Assembly (NCBI GenBank): GCA_025175895.1
Contig: CM046001.1
Span: 47,987,719-48,051,718, forward strand
Reading direction: 5' to 3'
Source: Wurfbainia villosa
Taxonomy: Eukaryota > Streptophyta > Magnoliopsida > Zingiberales > Zingiberaceae
DNA: 64,000 nucleotides
Made by a program: the position numbers and the translations under genes. How positions within the stretch are numbered: the first letter of the stretch is position 1; each line of letters begins with the position of its first letter. The notes beneath the pieces were generated by a model. It made no database searches. It had not been told where the DNA came from and was given only the letters and a program-made list of their open reading frames with translations. Positions 23,115 through 35,046 of this stretch are shown piece after piece.

Positions 23115-24160
23115 TCCTTAACCCTAATATCGCATGATTTAGCACCTAAACAATAAGCTCTATTCCTAGCATGATTTTCATGATCATGAACAATAGTAAA
23201 AGTATTAAAATTACTCCTAGCATGCTTTCTAGCCATATATAAAGAATGAGCATTATTTAAATTTACCTTAGGGTTTGACTTAGCTCCCCCTACATGTGTA
23301 ATTCCTTTGTCCTTGGTTTGCTTCCTCCCCCTAGGACATTGGCTTCTATAGTGGCCCTATTGATTGCACTTGAAGGACACAATGTGCTCTTTGCTCTTAA
23401 TTGTTGGGGCTTCGGTCTCCTTGGTTTTTGGCACGACTTGTGTCATCTTTTTAATCCATTTCGGACACTTACTCTTGTAGTGTCCGACTTCCCTACACTC
23501 AAAGTATACAATATGATTTTTATTTTTAATTAAAATACTTGAGTTACCTAGGTCGGTGGTAAGAACTGGAGTTGGTTCTTCATCTCTCCCAGAGGTAGAT
23601 GATTCTTCTTGCTCCGGTGTCGAAAGTCTTTCCTCCCCCTCAATCCTTGAAGTGGAGACTTCTTCCAATTCTTCCTCCTATATCGATCCGGATGTTGATT
23701 CCCTTTCAACCTCCAAATCCTCAAGCTCTTGGGATGATGATCCATATTCTTCTTGAGCTTGAGAGGATGAGCACTCCTCTTCTTCCTTATCTTCTTGGAC
23801 CAGTTGAGGCTTCTCATGGAATCTTGCCAATTTTCTCCATAGCTCCTTGACATCCATGTAATCCCCTAGCTTGCACAAAATTTCATTATGTATTAAATTT
23901 TCTAAATATTTTGTTACCTTAACCTCGATCTTGAATTTTTAGCATTGCTCTTTGGTCCACTTCATCAATTTTTGAACATTTCCTTTCTTATCCCTAGGGG
24001 GTTTGAAACCTTCCACCAAGATGAACAAATCTTCGATATTCATCATGAGGAAAGTTTCTATACTCTCCTTCCATTTGTCAAAACCCCCAATTCCATAAAA
24101 TTCATACAGAGTGTTGATGTCATGACCTAGTCTAAAACTTGGCTCCTCCATCTTCTTCAC
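23115..24160 (-). pseudogene. gag: N-terminal and nucleocapsid part of element C Gag
   Basis: The start is taken at 24160 (MKKMEEPSFRLG), 46 bp inside the primer site. The capsid-like part contains FDKWKESIETFLMM. Two zinc knuckles follow: the first at 23465-23506 has Tyr for its first Cys, the second near 23340-23380 has Ser for its first Cys and a stop before Gly-His. Stops also occur at about 23940 and 23680. The frame crosses into 14300 after B is removed. Gag of C differs clearly from Gag of B, D and E. Confidence 0.65.
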
Positions 24161-24205
24161 CTCTAGCGATGCTCCCTTGGCGGTTAGTCCGTAGAAGAGC
24201 TTCTA

Positions 24206-24219
24206 GCTCTGATACCAAT
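24206..24219 (-). promoter_or_regulatory. Primer-binding site of element C
   Basis: GCTCTGATACCAAT sits beside the LTR start at 24220. It is the complement of ATTGGTATCAGAGC, a perfect tRNA-Met-type core. Confidence 0.9.
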
Positions 24220-25752
24220 TGTAGAGGAATCGTTGATAGCTAGAGAGGGATGAATAGCGAAATGCATCATCGCTCGATGGAATTCGTTCGCGTTTGTCTA
24301 CAAGGCTTGTTATGCGTAGTGGAAATAATAATAAAGCAATAACAAAATAGACAAACACTCACAATACACAAAGATGTAATGTGGTTCATAACTTAGGGTT
24401 CCTACTCTACGGGGCGAGCTCAAATGAGCTCTAGTGATGCACACTACTACTAATCAAAACACTTCTTCTCAGAATAATCTAGAGGTGGAGAAACCTCGTA
24501 CAAATGATTACAAAAATAATACAACGAAATACAACAAGCAAACTAAGCAATACATAAATACAAGTAAAGAAAACTTTCCATAAAAAAATTTGGATTGCTT
24601 GCTTATTGATTGCTTTGGACTGACTTTGAAGGACTGGAAAGCACCAACTATTCCTCATCAAATTTCCCCAAGAACCATGGCCAAAATCCTCCTCTTAGAG
24701 CTCCTTATAAAGCTACAACTCGGGTTGATTTTTGCCTAAAAATCAATTGCTCCTGTAGTCGTTGTCTCACAATGGCTTAAACCAAATTGGAAAAACTCCA
24801 ACGGATAGCTCATCAGTTGACTACCAAACCCTAGCAGTCGATTGCTGCCTCGTCAGTCGACTGCCTAGTCAACTATGGAACTTTCTATGCTCGTGGTCAC
24901 AAATAACGATCGATTGCCCTCCATGGCAGTTAACTACTCAAGGGAAGTTGATTGCCCCAAGCTGGCAGTCGATTGCCAAGGCCACTCGGCCACAATCGAT
25001 CATCAGTTGACTCCCGACCAATTGACTGGTCATAATCCCAATCGACTTCTCAGAGTCGACTCGGCTGTCAAGTGTCAAAACACTTGACTAGTCAACTGGT
25101 CCATAACCCCAGTTGACTGCTAAACCTCAACCATGAGGTTTACCCAAGTATGATTCCGTCATACTTGCTAGACCACCCTTAGCCTATACTTAAGCCTTCT
25201 AGCCACCTCCATCAGCCTCATGCCCATCGGATCTCTCCAAGTCATCCATGACTTGTTCATCCATATGCTAGCCTTCAAGTTCTTCCATCGGCAATTGTCA
25301 TGCTAATCGGATCTACACTGCTAAGGCACATTTGGGCTTACGCTGCCAAGACATACACTTAGACTTTACGCAGCCAAACATTAGACTTATGTTGCCAAGA
25401 CTACCGCTTGGACTTTACGCTGCCAATATCACACCCTTGGACTTTCCTTGCCAACTCCATGTTGGACTTTCCAAATGCCAAGACCCATGCTTGGACTTTC
25501 CATTTCCAAGTACCCATGACTTGGACTTTCCATGCCAAGACCCATGCTTGGAATTTCCATTGTCAAGTACCCAAGACTTGGACTTTCCATGCCAAGTGTC
25601 CCACTTGGACTTCTCCATCATATGGTCAACCCTATGTCAACCATATAGACAACCCATTGTCAAACAATGGTCAACCTATTGTCAAACTTCAAATTATTAC
25701 TCGAGTCAAGCTCGAGTCTGGTCAATTGTGACCTGGGCCAATTGTACTAACA
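24220..25752 (-). repeat. 5' LTR of element C
   Basis: It is 1533 bp, from TGTAGAGG to ACTAACA in plus sense. The AAGTCCAAG...CTTGGC minisatellite is at about 25320-25620 and palindromes related to CAGTCGACTG at about 24810-25110. At 25753 it abuts DNA that matches the inside of the D LTR (50300 onward), so C lies in the 5' LTR of D. Confidence 0.8.
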
Positions 25753-26132
25753 ATGCTTTCATTCTAAACGTTCGTCCTAAGCTTCTCAAGTCTTCCTCTT
25801 AGCTTTCAAGTGTTCTTAACCTCTTCTTCCCAAACTTAACTCCATCATCTTGTAAGAAGAAGAGTGTGATTGCAAAGAAGGCTTCTCCACCTTGGTGTTC
25901 TCATCAAAAGGAGATTATAGTGAAAGCTTGTGAGGGTCGATCCACCTTACAGATTATCATAGAGTAGGAGTGTTATCTTCGAACCACGTTACATCGACGT
26001 GTTAGCGTTGTTTTCTTTGATTTCCTTTTTAATTATTGTTTTGCTTGTATTGCTTCTGCTAATTAACTTGTAGAAATCAAAGAAGTGTTATTCACCACCA
26101 CCCCCCTCTAGCCAATCCTCAAGGATCCTACA
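25753..26132 (+). repeat. 3' part of the 5' LTR of element D
   Basis: It matches 50300-50673 base for base over most of its length and ends GGATCCTACA just before the primer site. The first 1.0 kb of this LTR was separated by the insertion of C. Confidence 0.85.
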
Positions 26133-26147
26133 AGTGGTATCAGAGCC
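26133..26147 (+). promoter_or_regulatory. Primer-binding site of element D
   Basis: AGTGGTATCAGAGCC begins directly after the LTR. It is complementary to the 3' end expected of the tRNA-Met primer. Confidence 0.9.
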
Positions 26148-26188
26148 TAGATCGCTTAGAAGATTTAACCATCAACTGAAGCATTGCA

Positions 26189-27802
26189 ATGGCTCTTCAA
26201 GAGGGATATAGCGCTGCTAAACCACCACTCTTCGACGGCAACCATTTTGCATATTGGAAAGGTAGGATGGAGTACTACTTAATGAACGATATTGAACTTT
26301 GGTTTAGTATTGTAGATGGCATCGAGAAACTGGTGGATGAAGATGGAACACCTCTCCCAACCAAGGATTGGACAAGGGAAATGGCTAATAAAGCTCAATC
26401 AAATGCAAAAGTCATAACCACACTTCAATGTGGCCTCTCAATGGAGAAACTCAACATGATCGGGCCCTTCAAATCTGCCAAAGAGCTATGGGAGAAGCTC
26501 ATTTAGCTCAATGAGGGATCCAAAGAATCGAAGAGAGCCAAGAAGGACTTATTGATTGGACAACTTCAAACCTTCACCATGAAGACTCATGAAACCGTAA
26601 GTCAAATGCATGGAAGGTTTAAAGAGATTTTGAATGGACTCTACATCATAGGTGAGAAGTTAGACAACTGAGATTTGGTAAGGTATATCCTTCATGCTTT
26701 TCCTAGGACCACATTATGGGCATCAATGGTTGATGCTATTAAGGTTTCTAGAGATCTTTCCTTAGTTAAAATTGATGAATTATTTTATAAATTTGAATTA
26801 CATAAGAAAACTAACATGTCTTTTAAGGAAAAAGGATTATCTCTCATTGTAGAAAAGAAGGAGAAAAAGAAGAAGGAGAAGAAGGAAGTTTCCTCATCAT
26901 CCGAGTCAGAGCATGAGTCAAGTAGCGATGAAGGATTTTCAGCTAGTGAGATGGCTCATCTTGTTAGGAAGTTGTTTAGGAAAACAAAAGGATTCAAGAA
27001 TGGGATGCAAGGAAAATGTCTCAATCTTTAAGAGGTAAGCCTAGTGGTAATTCAAATTATAATACTAATGTTATTTGCTATGGATGCAATAAAAAGGGGC
27101 AAGCCAAATTACCCAGAGCTAAAGAAGGAGGAAAAAGAAAAGAAGAAGAAGGACAAGGAGAAGGAGAAGAAGAAGAAGGCTATAGTGGCCCAAACCACAT
27201 GGGACACTCAAAGTGTGGAGGACTCATCCGACGATGATGAGCTTTGCCACATCACACACCATGTGGCACTCATGGCTTTGGGGAATGACACCGAGGGCTC
27301 TAGTCAAGAAGGATTCTCTTCTAGTGACGAATCGTCATCTAGTGACAATGAAGTAAGGGATTCTCCCCAAGTAGAATTATTGTATAAAACTCTTGCTTGC
27401 CTTAAGAATGTGCTAGATAGATCTAAATCTAAGGTTAAGGATTTGAATATAGAAATAAAGGCAATTAGAAATGAAGAACCTTCATGTGTTGATTCATGCA
27501 CACTTAAGGATGAAAATGAAAAACTCAAGAATGAAGTTTGTGAACTAAGGACTTGTTTAGAAAAGTTCACTAGTGGCTCAAAATATCTTGATATGATCCT
27601 TAAGGACCAAAGAGTCGTTTACAACAAAGACGGTATAGGATATAAACTTAAGGATAAGGAAGTTGCCTATGTTTCTTTAATTAATATAAAATCAACCATT
27701 AGAAGTAAGGTGAAGAAAGCATGGGTTCCAAAGAAATATTTAAATGATGTTACCGATCCAAATGTTTGGGTTCCAAAAGAATTTATTTTTCGTGTTGTTT
27801 AG
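26189..27802 (+). pseudogene. gag: Gag of element D
   Basis: It starts at 26189 (MALQEGYSAAKPPLF) and shows the same blocks as Gag of B and E: capsid-like region, ELWEKLI, SQMHGRFKEI, AFPRTTLWASMVDA, Lys-rich tail, acidic Ser stretch and heptad region (27440-27570), then KAWVPKK and WVPKEF. Stops lie after WEKLI (26504) and after KLDN (26669). The CCHC knuckle at about 27078 has lost its His and last Cys to a frameshift. The frame ends at the amber codon shared with B and E. Confidence 0.85.
27800..27802 (+). other. Amber codon at the Gag-protease boundary of D
   Basis: Context is GTT GTT TAG GTA GGT GAG, in frame with MWIVDSG downstream. It is equivalent to the codons in B and E. Confidence 0.8.
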
Positions 27803-28165
27803 GTAGGTGAGCAAGGTATGTGGATTGTGGATAGCGGTTGCTCAAGACATATGACCGGAGATGTGAGCAAGTTCTCCACAATCAATTATGTTAACAAAAG
27901 GACCGTATCATTTGGCAATAGTGGGAAGCTCAAAATCTTAGGTAGAGGAACAATTGAGGTATCCCCTAGAATCACAATTCACAAAGTTTTACTAGTTAAA
28001 AACATGAAATTTAATTTACTTAGTGTTATTCAACTTTGTGATGTCGGCTACAATTTTGAATTTAATTTCACTAAATGTTTAATTAGACACAAGAATTTGA
28101 ATGATTGCATGCTAGATGGATATAAGAAATCAAATATTTATTATGTTGATTTATCCTATGCTTCT
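27803..28165 (+). pseudogene. pol: Protease and start of GAG-pre-integrase domain of D
   Basis: The frame is open from the amber codon through MWIVDSGCSRHMTGD (active-site Asp-Ser-Gly) and NMKFNLLSVIQLCD to YYVDLSYAS. There it runs into element F at 28166. This part of D is well kept. Confidence 0.85.
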
Positions 28166-30035
28166 TGAAGGTAGGAAACTTCGTTTCCCACTTCAACTCG
28201 GTTGCTTGTTCATGGCGATCCCTTCTACGTCCTCAGATAAAAAAAAATTATCCTTGATAAGAGGGATTGCCCAAGCAACCGTGTCATCGTCGTGCTATTC
28301 GATTAGAGTAGTCACTTGAACAAACTTATTGTTCAAGCGACCAACCTATATTCTACGAATAGCCGCGGAATAGACGATGTACGGATCGCTGGCTTTTGTG
28401 TTTATGTTCGGGATCCAAGTATATTTAGCCACAAAACAGAATATATCATGCATATATAATGGGAAAACAATTACAAACATGTTACATATGAAGATAGATA
28501 AGTGTTATACCTCTCGATCTTCTATTGTATGACCTTCCTCCTTTCGAACGTCGTGTGGGCGACGATCTACTAAAAGTCGAAGCTCCTAGATCTCCAATCT
28601 TCCTTCCTTGCTCGATTCGAACAAGAGGAAGAATAGAAAAAAGACCCTTCTCCTTCCTTTAGCCAACCAACAAGCAACAAGCAAGTTGCTTGCCGCCGGC
28701 CAACAAGGAGAAGGAGAAAGATGGATGCCGGCCAAAAGCTCCAAGGGAAGACCTTAAGCTATGTTTCCACCGGCCAAAGAGAAGAGAATGAGGGAGTTTG
28801 AACGCTGGCCAAGGGCAGGAAAGGGTTGTATGGGCGCCGACCACCTTGAGGGAGAAGAGAAGAAAGGAAACTCTTTCCTTATTTGGTGCCGCCAACACCC
28901 TATCCTTCTTGCCGCCCAAAACCCTAGTTTCTCCCCTTGATTCTTATCCTCCACGCCAACCCTAAAGCCTCCTTTTATAGAGTTTAGGGATAAGCCTTGT
29001 TTTAATCTCCACCATTATTTCTAGGGATTTAATCTCAATCGTTGGATCTAGAGATTTAATCTCAACCGCCGATCTAGAGATTTAATCTCTACCTTCAGAT
29101 CTAGAGTTTTGTTTCCATCCATTGGATCTAGGCTTCATGAGGTATTAATAGGCTATAATAGGGACCATGAAGAGGAGTTGGATCTTGGCCACCCAATGGA
29201 TCAAGCCCACATAAAGTCCGATCCATTAATGATAATCCAATCCACTAAAGGATTATCATTGATCTACCTCACCAACCCCCATAGGTTAATATGGGCTCCA
29301 TATATTATATGTACATTTTCTCCCCGTGTTTAAGATCTCGAATGTCCATCGATTAATTAATTTACTGACCATTAATTAATCAACATCTAACTCCATGAGT
29401 AGTACCACTCAACCTTTTCATCATGCCGGACCAAGTCCACCTGCAGGGTTTACATGATGAACCTTATGAGCTCCTCAAGGGGGCATCATCATCCTAATAT
29501 ATAGGACACGGTTTCCTCCTATAATCAACGACACACCATATAAATAATATCATTTCCCAACTTACCGAGCCTATCGATTTAATATATAAATCTCGCCCAT
29601 TGGTAAATCAAAGAAATGAATACTAAGTATATGTGCCCGTTATTATATCGGGATTAAGAATATGTACAATATAATATCTGAGGTCCGATTCGATTATGTA
29701 GTCAGCAATAAATCGAATCACCTCTAAGTCGGTGTTGCTAAATACACACAAAGTGTACTAGTGTGATTTTATGGTCAAGACAAACCAATACCAAATCACA
29801 CTACAACCATACCAATGGTTTGTCCAAAGTCATCTCGGTTGTGAGCCTATACCTATACTTTACAAGGAGCCGATAACATGATCTCCCGTGTGATACCACA
29901 CACCATGTTATCTACAATGTAATGTATTAGACAATATGCATAACCATAAAAATATGCAAACAATGATCATGTGATTCTTATTTCAAAATAAAGATGTTCA
30001 TACAAAAGATAGACTTTTCAGTATACATCCCAACA
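28166..30035 (-). repeat. 3' LTR of element F
   Basis: It is 1870 bp, from TGAAGGTAGG to CATCCCAACA in plus sense. A TATA box (CTATAAAAGG on minus) is at 28971-28980. GC-rich frames at 28659-28954 recur in the other LTR only because the LTRs are duplicates; nothing supports them as genes. Confidence 0.9.
28971..28980 (-). promoter_or_regulatory. TATA box in the 3' LTR of F
   Basis: The minus strand reads CTATAAAAGG. It is repeated in the right LTR at 35852-35861. Confidence 0.65.
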
Positions 30036-30046
30036 ATCTCCCACTT
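30036..30046 (-). promoter_or_regulatory. Polypurine tract of element F
   Basis: The minus strand reads AAGTGGGAGAT directly before the LTR start TGTTGGG. It is the expected plus-strand primer site. Confidence 0.8.
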
Positions 30047-30068
30047 ATACTAAAAGACTATGCTGTCC

Positions 30069-30608
30069 TCAAACTGTCATACATCTGATCCCCATTCCCT
30101 CCACATGCCTATCAAAAGCTCTCGCCGGAAGGGCCTTAGTGAAAGGATCTGCCAAGTTATCCTCCGATGCAATCTTGGCCAAAGCAACTTCTCCTCTCTT
30201 TACGATTTCTCGTATCAGGTGGTACTTGCGCTCTATATGTTTACTTGCCTTATGGGCTCGTGGTTCCTTCGAGTTTGCAACTGCACCACTATTATAATAA
30301 TAAATTGTGATAGTTATGGGCAAACTAGGAATCACATCCAAGTCCATCAAAAAGTTCCTAAGCCACACAGCTTCTTTGGCCGCCTCAGAGGCTGCCACAT
30401 ACTCAGCTTCCATGGTGGAGTCCGCCATGCATTTCTGCTTGACACTCCTCCATACAATGGCTCCACCTCCCAAAGTAAACACAAAACCTAAGGTAGACTT
30501 ACTGTTATCCCTATTTGATTGGAAGTTGGAATCCGTGTAACCCACAGGGAGTAATTGGTTTGCCTGGTAAACCAACATATAATCCCTAGTCCTTCTCAGG
30601 TACTTCAA
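30069..30608 (-). pseudogene. pol: RNase H of element F
   Basis: The frame gives GYTDSNFQSNRDNSKSTLGF, EAEYVAASEAAKEAVWL and NLADPFTKALP, the usual Copia RNase H blocks, with the Asp and Glu of the active site in place. It removes the RNA strand during reverse transcription. It is out of frame with the upstream reverse transcriptase by a short broken stretch near 30610. Confidence 0.88.
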
Positions 30609-30617
30609 TATATGCTT

Positions 30618-31682
30618 TCATCGCGGTCCAATGTCCCTATCTAGATTACTCGATGTCTGTGACCATGCCCAGGCGTAGATATCTGGTTTCGTACATAACA
30701 TCGCATACATGAGGCTTCCTACTGCCGAGGCATAAGGAACCGCCTTCATCTCTTCTATCTTCTCAGATGTTCTACGACACATCTTCTTAGATAAAGGAAC
30801 TCCATGCCTGAAAGGTAGAAAACCCTTCTTGGAGTTATGTATGCTAAAACGATCCATAATGGTGTCTATGTATGAAGCTTGATATAAGCACAACATCCTT
30901 TTCCTGCGATCCCTTATAACCTTGATCCCAAGGATGTGTCCCACTTCTCCCAAGTCCTTCATATCAAACTGTTTGGACAACCATACACTTACGTCCGATA
31001 ACACCTTGACATTGTTGCCAATTAACAAAATGTCATCTACGTATAGTACAAGAAATACCACTACGTTTCCGTCACATCTCTTGTATACACAAGACTCATC
31101 TGAACTTTGAATAAATCCATAAGATTGGATTACCTCATCAAAGTGGATGTTCCAAGACCTCGAAGCTTGCTTCAATCCATAAATGGACCGATTAAGCTTA
31201 CATACAAGATGCTCTTTGCCCTTCGCAATGAATCCCTCTGGTTGCTTCATATAGATGTTTTCCTCAAGACTTCCATTAAGGAAAGTTGTCTTGACATCCA
31301 TCTGCCACACCTCATAATCCATATGAGCTGCAATGCATAAGAGAATCTGGATAGACTTAAGCATGGCTATCGGCAAAAAGGTCTCCTCATAATTGATACC
31401 TTCTTTCTGAGTATACCCCTTTGCAACAAGCCTCGCTTTGAAGGTCTCAACCTTCCCATCTATTCCTCTCTTTCTTTTGTAGATCCACTTGCATCCAATG
31501 GTTTTTACACCATCGGGTGGCTCTACTAGCTCCCAGACCTGATTTGAATCCATAGATTCAATCTCATCATTCATTGCACTTTGCCAAGATATTGCATCTT
31601 TATCTTGGATTGCCTCGTCATATGTCCAGGGATCAGTTTCATATTCGCCAAGGACCAAATCAGAAGATTCTCCTAAGAACAT
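30618..31682 (-). pseudogene. pol: Reverse transcriptase of element F
   Basis: This 354-codon open frame contains the fingers (KWIYKRKRGIDGKVETFKAR), VWQMDVKTTFLNGSLEENIY, the catalytic box LYVDDILLIGN at 31032-31043, and DMKDLGEVGHILGIKV. It ends early after WSQTSSNLDRDIGPR. Upstream it is split from the integrase part by a stop near 31690. Confidence 0.9.
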
Positions 31683-31689
31683 GAATCTA

Positions 31690-32044
31690 TCAGGCTATCT
31701 AACAACCCTCCCACTACGACGAGGTATCACCTATGTATCCTCTGTGACACGTGGTGCAGTGACTTGTGGTATATCCTCTTGTACCGGTGGTACTGAAGAA
31801 GTGACTTTTCCTTTTAATTCCTCCAGAACAATCTTACTCATGGGCTTGTGGTTCATCACATAGTCTTCCTCTAGAAATCTAGCATTCGTGCTAACGATCA
31901 CCCTATGATCTCTAGGACTAAAAAACAAACCACCTTTCATTCCTCTAAGATAGCCAACGAACATGCGTACTTCTATATGAGGTTCCAACTTACCAGCATC
32001 TGCCTTCAGCACATGTGTTGGACTCCCCCAAATCTGAATATGTC
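31690..32044 (-). pseudogene. pol: Linker between integrase and reverse transcriptase, element F
   Basis: The frame MFVGYLRGMKGGLFFSPRD matches the Copia integrase C-terminal region where pol is usually continuous. A frameshift near 32040 and a stop near 31720 separate it from its neighbours. Confidence 0.7.
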
Positions 32045-32719
32045 TTAGACTAGACTTTGTGATCCACAGTGCTCAGGAGTAGAAGGCACTGATTTAGATG
32101 GAACCAAGTTCAGAATATACACCGCCGTATCTAGAGCATATCCCCAGAACGAATCTGGTAACTCAAAATAACTCATCATCGATCTAACCATCTCCATAAG
32201 AGTCCTATTCCTTCGCTCTGCTACACCATTCTGATGGGGTGTGCCAGGTGCAGACAATTGGGATTGAATCCCAGCCTCTGATAAGTAATTCCTAAACTCT
32301 CCCAAGAGGTACTCACCACCACGATTAGATCGTAGTGTCTTGATACTTTTACCTTGACGTTTCAACACATCAGCCTTGAACTCTTTGAACTTGTCAAAGC
32401 ATTCAGACTTGCGGCGCATCAAGTAAATGTATCCATATCTCGAATAATCGTCTATAAAAGAGATGAAATACTCAAAACCACCTCTAGCCTGGATAGACAT
32501 AGGACCACACAAATCAGAATGAACCAATTCTAACACATCTTTGGCTCTATACCCCTTGGCCTTAAAAGGCCTCTTGGTCATTTTACCCTCCAAGCAAGAT
32601 TCGCAAGTTGGGAAATCCTCCACTACTAATGAACCCAGAGTTCCATCAGCTATCAACCTTTGAATTCTTCTTAGGTTAATATGACCAAGCCTAAGATGCC
32701 AAAGATATGTTTGGTTCAT
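32045..32719 (-). pseudogene. pol: GAG-pre-integrase and integrase core of element F
   Basis: LWHLRLGHINLRRI and CESCLEGKMTKRPF form the GAG-pre-integrase and zinc-binding part. The core has Asp in LVHSDLCGPM and Glu in NGVAERRNRTL. The second catalytic Asp, in the motif SDRGGEY, is Asn here (codon at 32324-32326), so this copy would be inactive. Confidence 0.88.
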
Positions 32720-32911
32720 CTTCGAATGTTCTTTTCTCTTATTGGAATTAGAAGATGAGTTATTAACTTCTATTTACATCGTGGGAGCTTTTGGTTCAAG
32801 TGTCTATAGATTTCCAATCAATGCACCCGAACAGATAATGTCCCTATTTCTTTTTATAACAACTCTGTCATAAAAAGAAATAGAATATCCATCCATAAAT
32901 AATTTAGAAAC

Positions 32912-33274
32912 CTAAATTAAATTCTTTCTAAATAAAGGTACATAAAGGAAATTCTTAAGAACCAAAACTTTATTTTTCTCAAAAGATAAATAAACGTCTC
33001 CCACTGCAACAGCCGCCACCTTCGTGGCATCGCCCAAGTATACGGTAATCTCCCCCTCAACTAGTCGTCTAGTTTCCTGGAACTCCTGCAAAGTATTGCA
33101 GACATGATCAGTGGCTCCCGAATCTACACACCAGGTGCTGGTAGATAACACCGCTAAACATGTTTCAATGACTAGACCAAAAGATATACCTTTGTTCTGC
33201 TTGTAGTTGGGGTAGTCCTTCATCCAATGACCAGTCTGCTTACAAGTGAAGCACTTACCTTTCGGCTTCTTCAC
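32912..33274 (-). pseudogene. pol: Zinc knuckle and protease of element F
   Basis: CFTCKQTGHWMKDY is a CCHC knuckle whose last Cys has become Tyr. About 30 residues on, WCVDSGATDHVCN is the aspartic protease active site, followed by GEITVYLGDATKVAAVAVGD. The frame stops at NLI, and the link to the integrase at 32719 is broken. Confidence 0.85.
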
Positions 33275-33980
33275 TCCTCCCTGAGTATTCCCACCGCCTT
33301 TGCCCCAGTTTGTTTCTTCTTCTTCTTGCCTTTCAGCTTAGAAGTAGAAACCTTTTGGGTCACCATGGCATGCGCCTGAGCACTCTGACGAAATAGCCCC
33401 TCTGTCGTCTAGAGTTCTGTCAGAAGCTCTGCCAACGAATACAAACTTTTATTCATGTTGTAGTTCAGGCGAAACTACTCAAAACTCCTAGGTAGAGACT
33501 GGAGAATGATATCGACCTGGGTTTCTCCATCGATCTCAGCTCTAAAGGACTTCCAACTCATTCAAATCAGCCATCATCTTGAGAACATGATCCCTCACGG
33601 GTGTTCCCTCGATCATGGTGGTCGTCATCAAGTTCCTCATGCTTCCTGTCTTGCAGCTCGATTCTGGTGTCCGAAAAGTTCTTTGAGATTGAGCATCATG
33701 TCATAAGTAGTGGGCATGGCATGATGTTGATGTTGTAGTACATTTGACATAGATGCCAAAATGTAACACCACGTCATCTCATCGGCCTTGATCCACTTCT
33801 TATAACTCTCCTTCTCCTTTTCCCTAGAATCATCCGCAGGCTTAGGAGGGCACTCTTCGAGGAGTACATATTTGTATTCCTCGTGATCAAGACAATGTCA
33901 AGATTCTTCTTCCAATCAACATAGTTGGGTCCAGTAAGTTTATTTTCTTTCAGTATCACAGTAAGAGGGTTGAAAGTCAT
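33275..33980 (-). pseudogene. gag: Gag capsid region of element F
   Basis: The Gag start is probably at 33980 (MTFNPLTVILKENKLTG), preceded in frame by 13 leader codons. The frame holds NYVDWKKNLDIVL and then shifts near 33885. Capsid-like sequence goes on in other frames down to the knuckle: MMLNLKELFG, MMADLNELE, LPRSFEQFRLNYNMNKS. This is Gag of the UBN2/DUF4219 kind that is common in plant Copia elements. Confidence 0.7.
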
Positions 33981-35032
33981 TTTGAAAGAAAACCTAAGAA
34001 TCACATAGATCAAAAACATTAGATTTCAAAAAATTATTGATTCCTCAAGCAATAAAATTTTAAAATCAACCAACACCTCAAAACACCGAGAATATCGTAT
34101 GCCACGATAGTGTGGACCTATATGAATTCTACATTTGTAAGAGGAGGTTTTACCCATTAATTTTACTATCTTGTCAACCTAACTTTTTGACAAGTAAAAT
34201 TAATAGTTGGTTCCTCTTTGACCCTACAAATAAAAGCAGAACTCAGATGGGAGGATACTCCTATTTGTATCTAAGTGTTCACCATTACTTGGTACCAAGG
34301 TAATTATCTCGGGTTATGTGCCTTCTGATGGGGAAGTACACACGCTCCTTAATAATTTCCTATAACCATATTCTACCTTGTGATCCACAAACAAACTCAT
34401 CTGATGGGGAGGAAGGCACTCAGAGCCAACGCGCAAGTTTGTTTGCATCACTTGTCAAATCGTAATGGAGGTCGTGGGAATTTATAAAAAATTTCCCTCT
34501 CCCACTTAGTAATTTAAAATTGAGGAATTTTCTAGCCTACGACATGCATATCAAACAATAAGCAATAAATATGAAAAATAAAAATTTTCCAACTATTATG
34601 GCTATTGTCTTCAATATGTCTCCCGTCGTATCGTCATCTCGTCCGCTCCTCCAACGCCATGTACGAGCCATCCGGAGATCCGAGCCGAGACTAAAATCTA
34701 TTTTAATTTACATCCATCAATCCTATACTCCACGAGGGAGTGTATATGAAATCTAGATCAAAAGTAAACTAAAATAAAAAGAGTGGCTAAACAATGTCGT
34801 ATCTAATTTACAAAAAAAAAAATTAAATACTAGCCTCCTCAACCCCGAGGATTCAACAAAATATACATTTACACACATACAATCACATACACACATATGG
34901 CCATAATAGTTGGATCCTATGCCTGCAACCAAAGAGTTAACCTACGCATATACTACTATTATCCGGCACATATAATATATGAAAAGTGCATAAAAGTAAT
35001 CGAATCCAAAACACACAGAACTGAAAACCGTG
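33981..35032 (-). other. Untranslated leader of element F
   Basis: About 1 kb lies between the primer site and the Gag start and has no supported frame. It looks like an ordinary long Copia leader. Confidence 0.6.
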
Positions 35033-35046
35033 GCTCTGATACCACT
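35033..35046 (-). promoter_or_regulatory. Primer-binding site of element F
   Basis: GCTCTGATACCACT on plus, directly beside the LTR at 35047. Confidence 0.9.

Larger units (their letters stand above)
12574..25752 (-). mobile_element. Element C: gag-only Copia-like element split by B, entered by A
   Basis: On the minus strand: 5' LTR 24220-25752, primer site 24206-24219, Gag from 24160 that runs into B at 23115 and resumes at 14300 down to 13683, then 3' noncoding DNA to 12574. Removing B with its TCCTT duplication rejoins one frame. No protease, integrase, reverse transcriptase or RNase H is found. The 3' LTR must lie beyond the left edge of the window. This layout fits the non-autonomous gag-only (TR-GAG) type. 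C lies in the 5' LTR of D. Confidence 0.7.

Noticed and set aside
28659..28954. Two conserved frames in the LTR of F
   Set aside because: They are repeated at 35540-35835 only because LTRs are duplicates. They overlap each other and have no homologous feature that I know.
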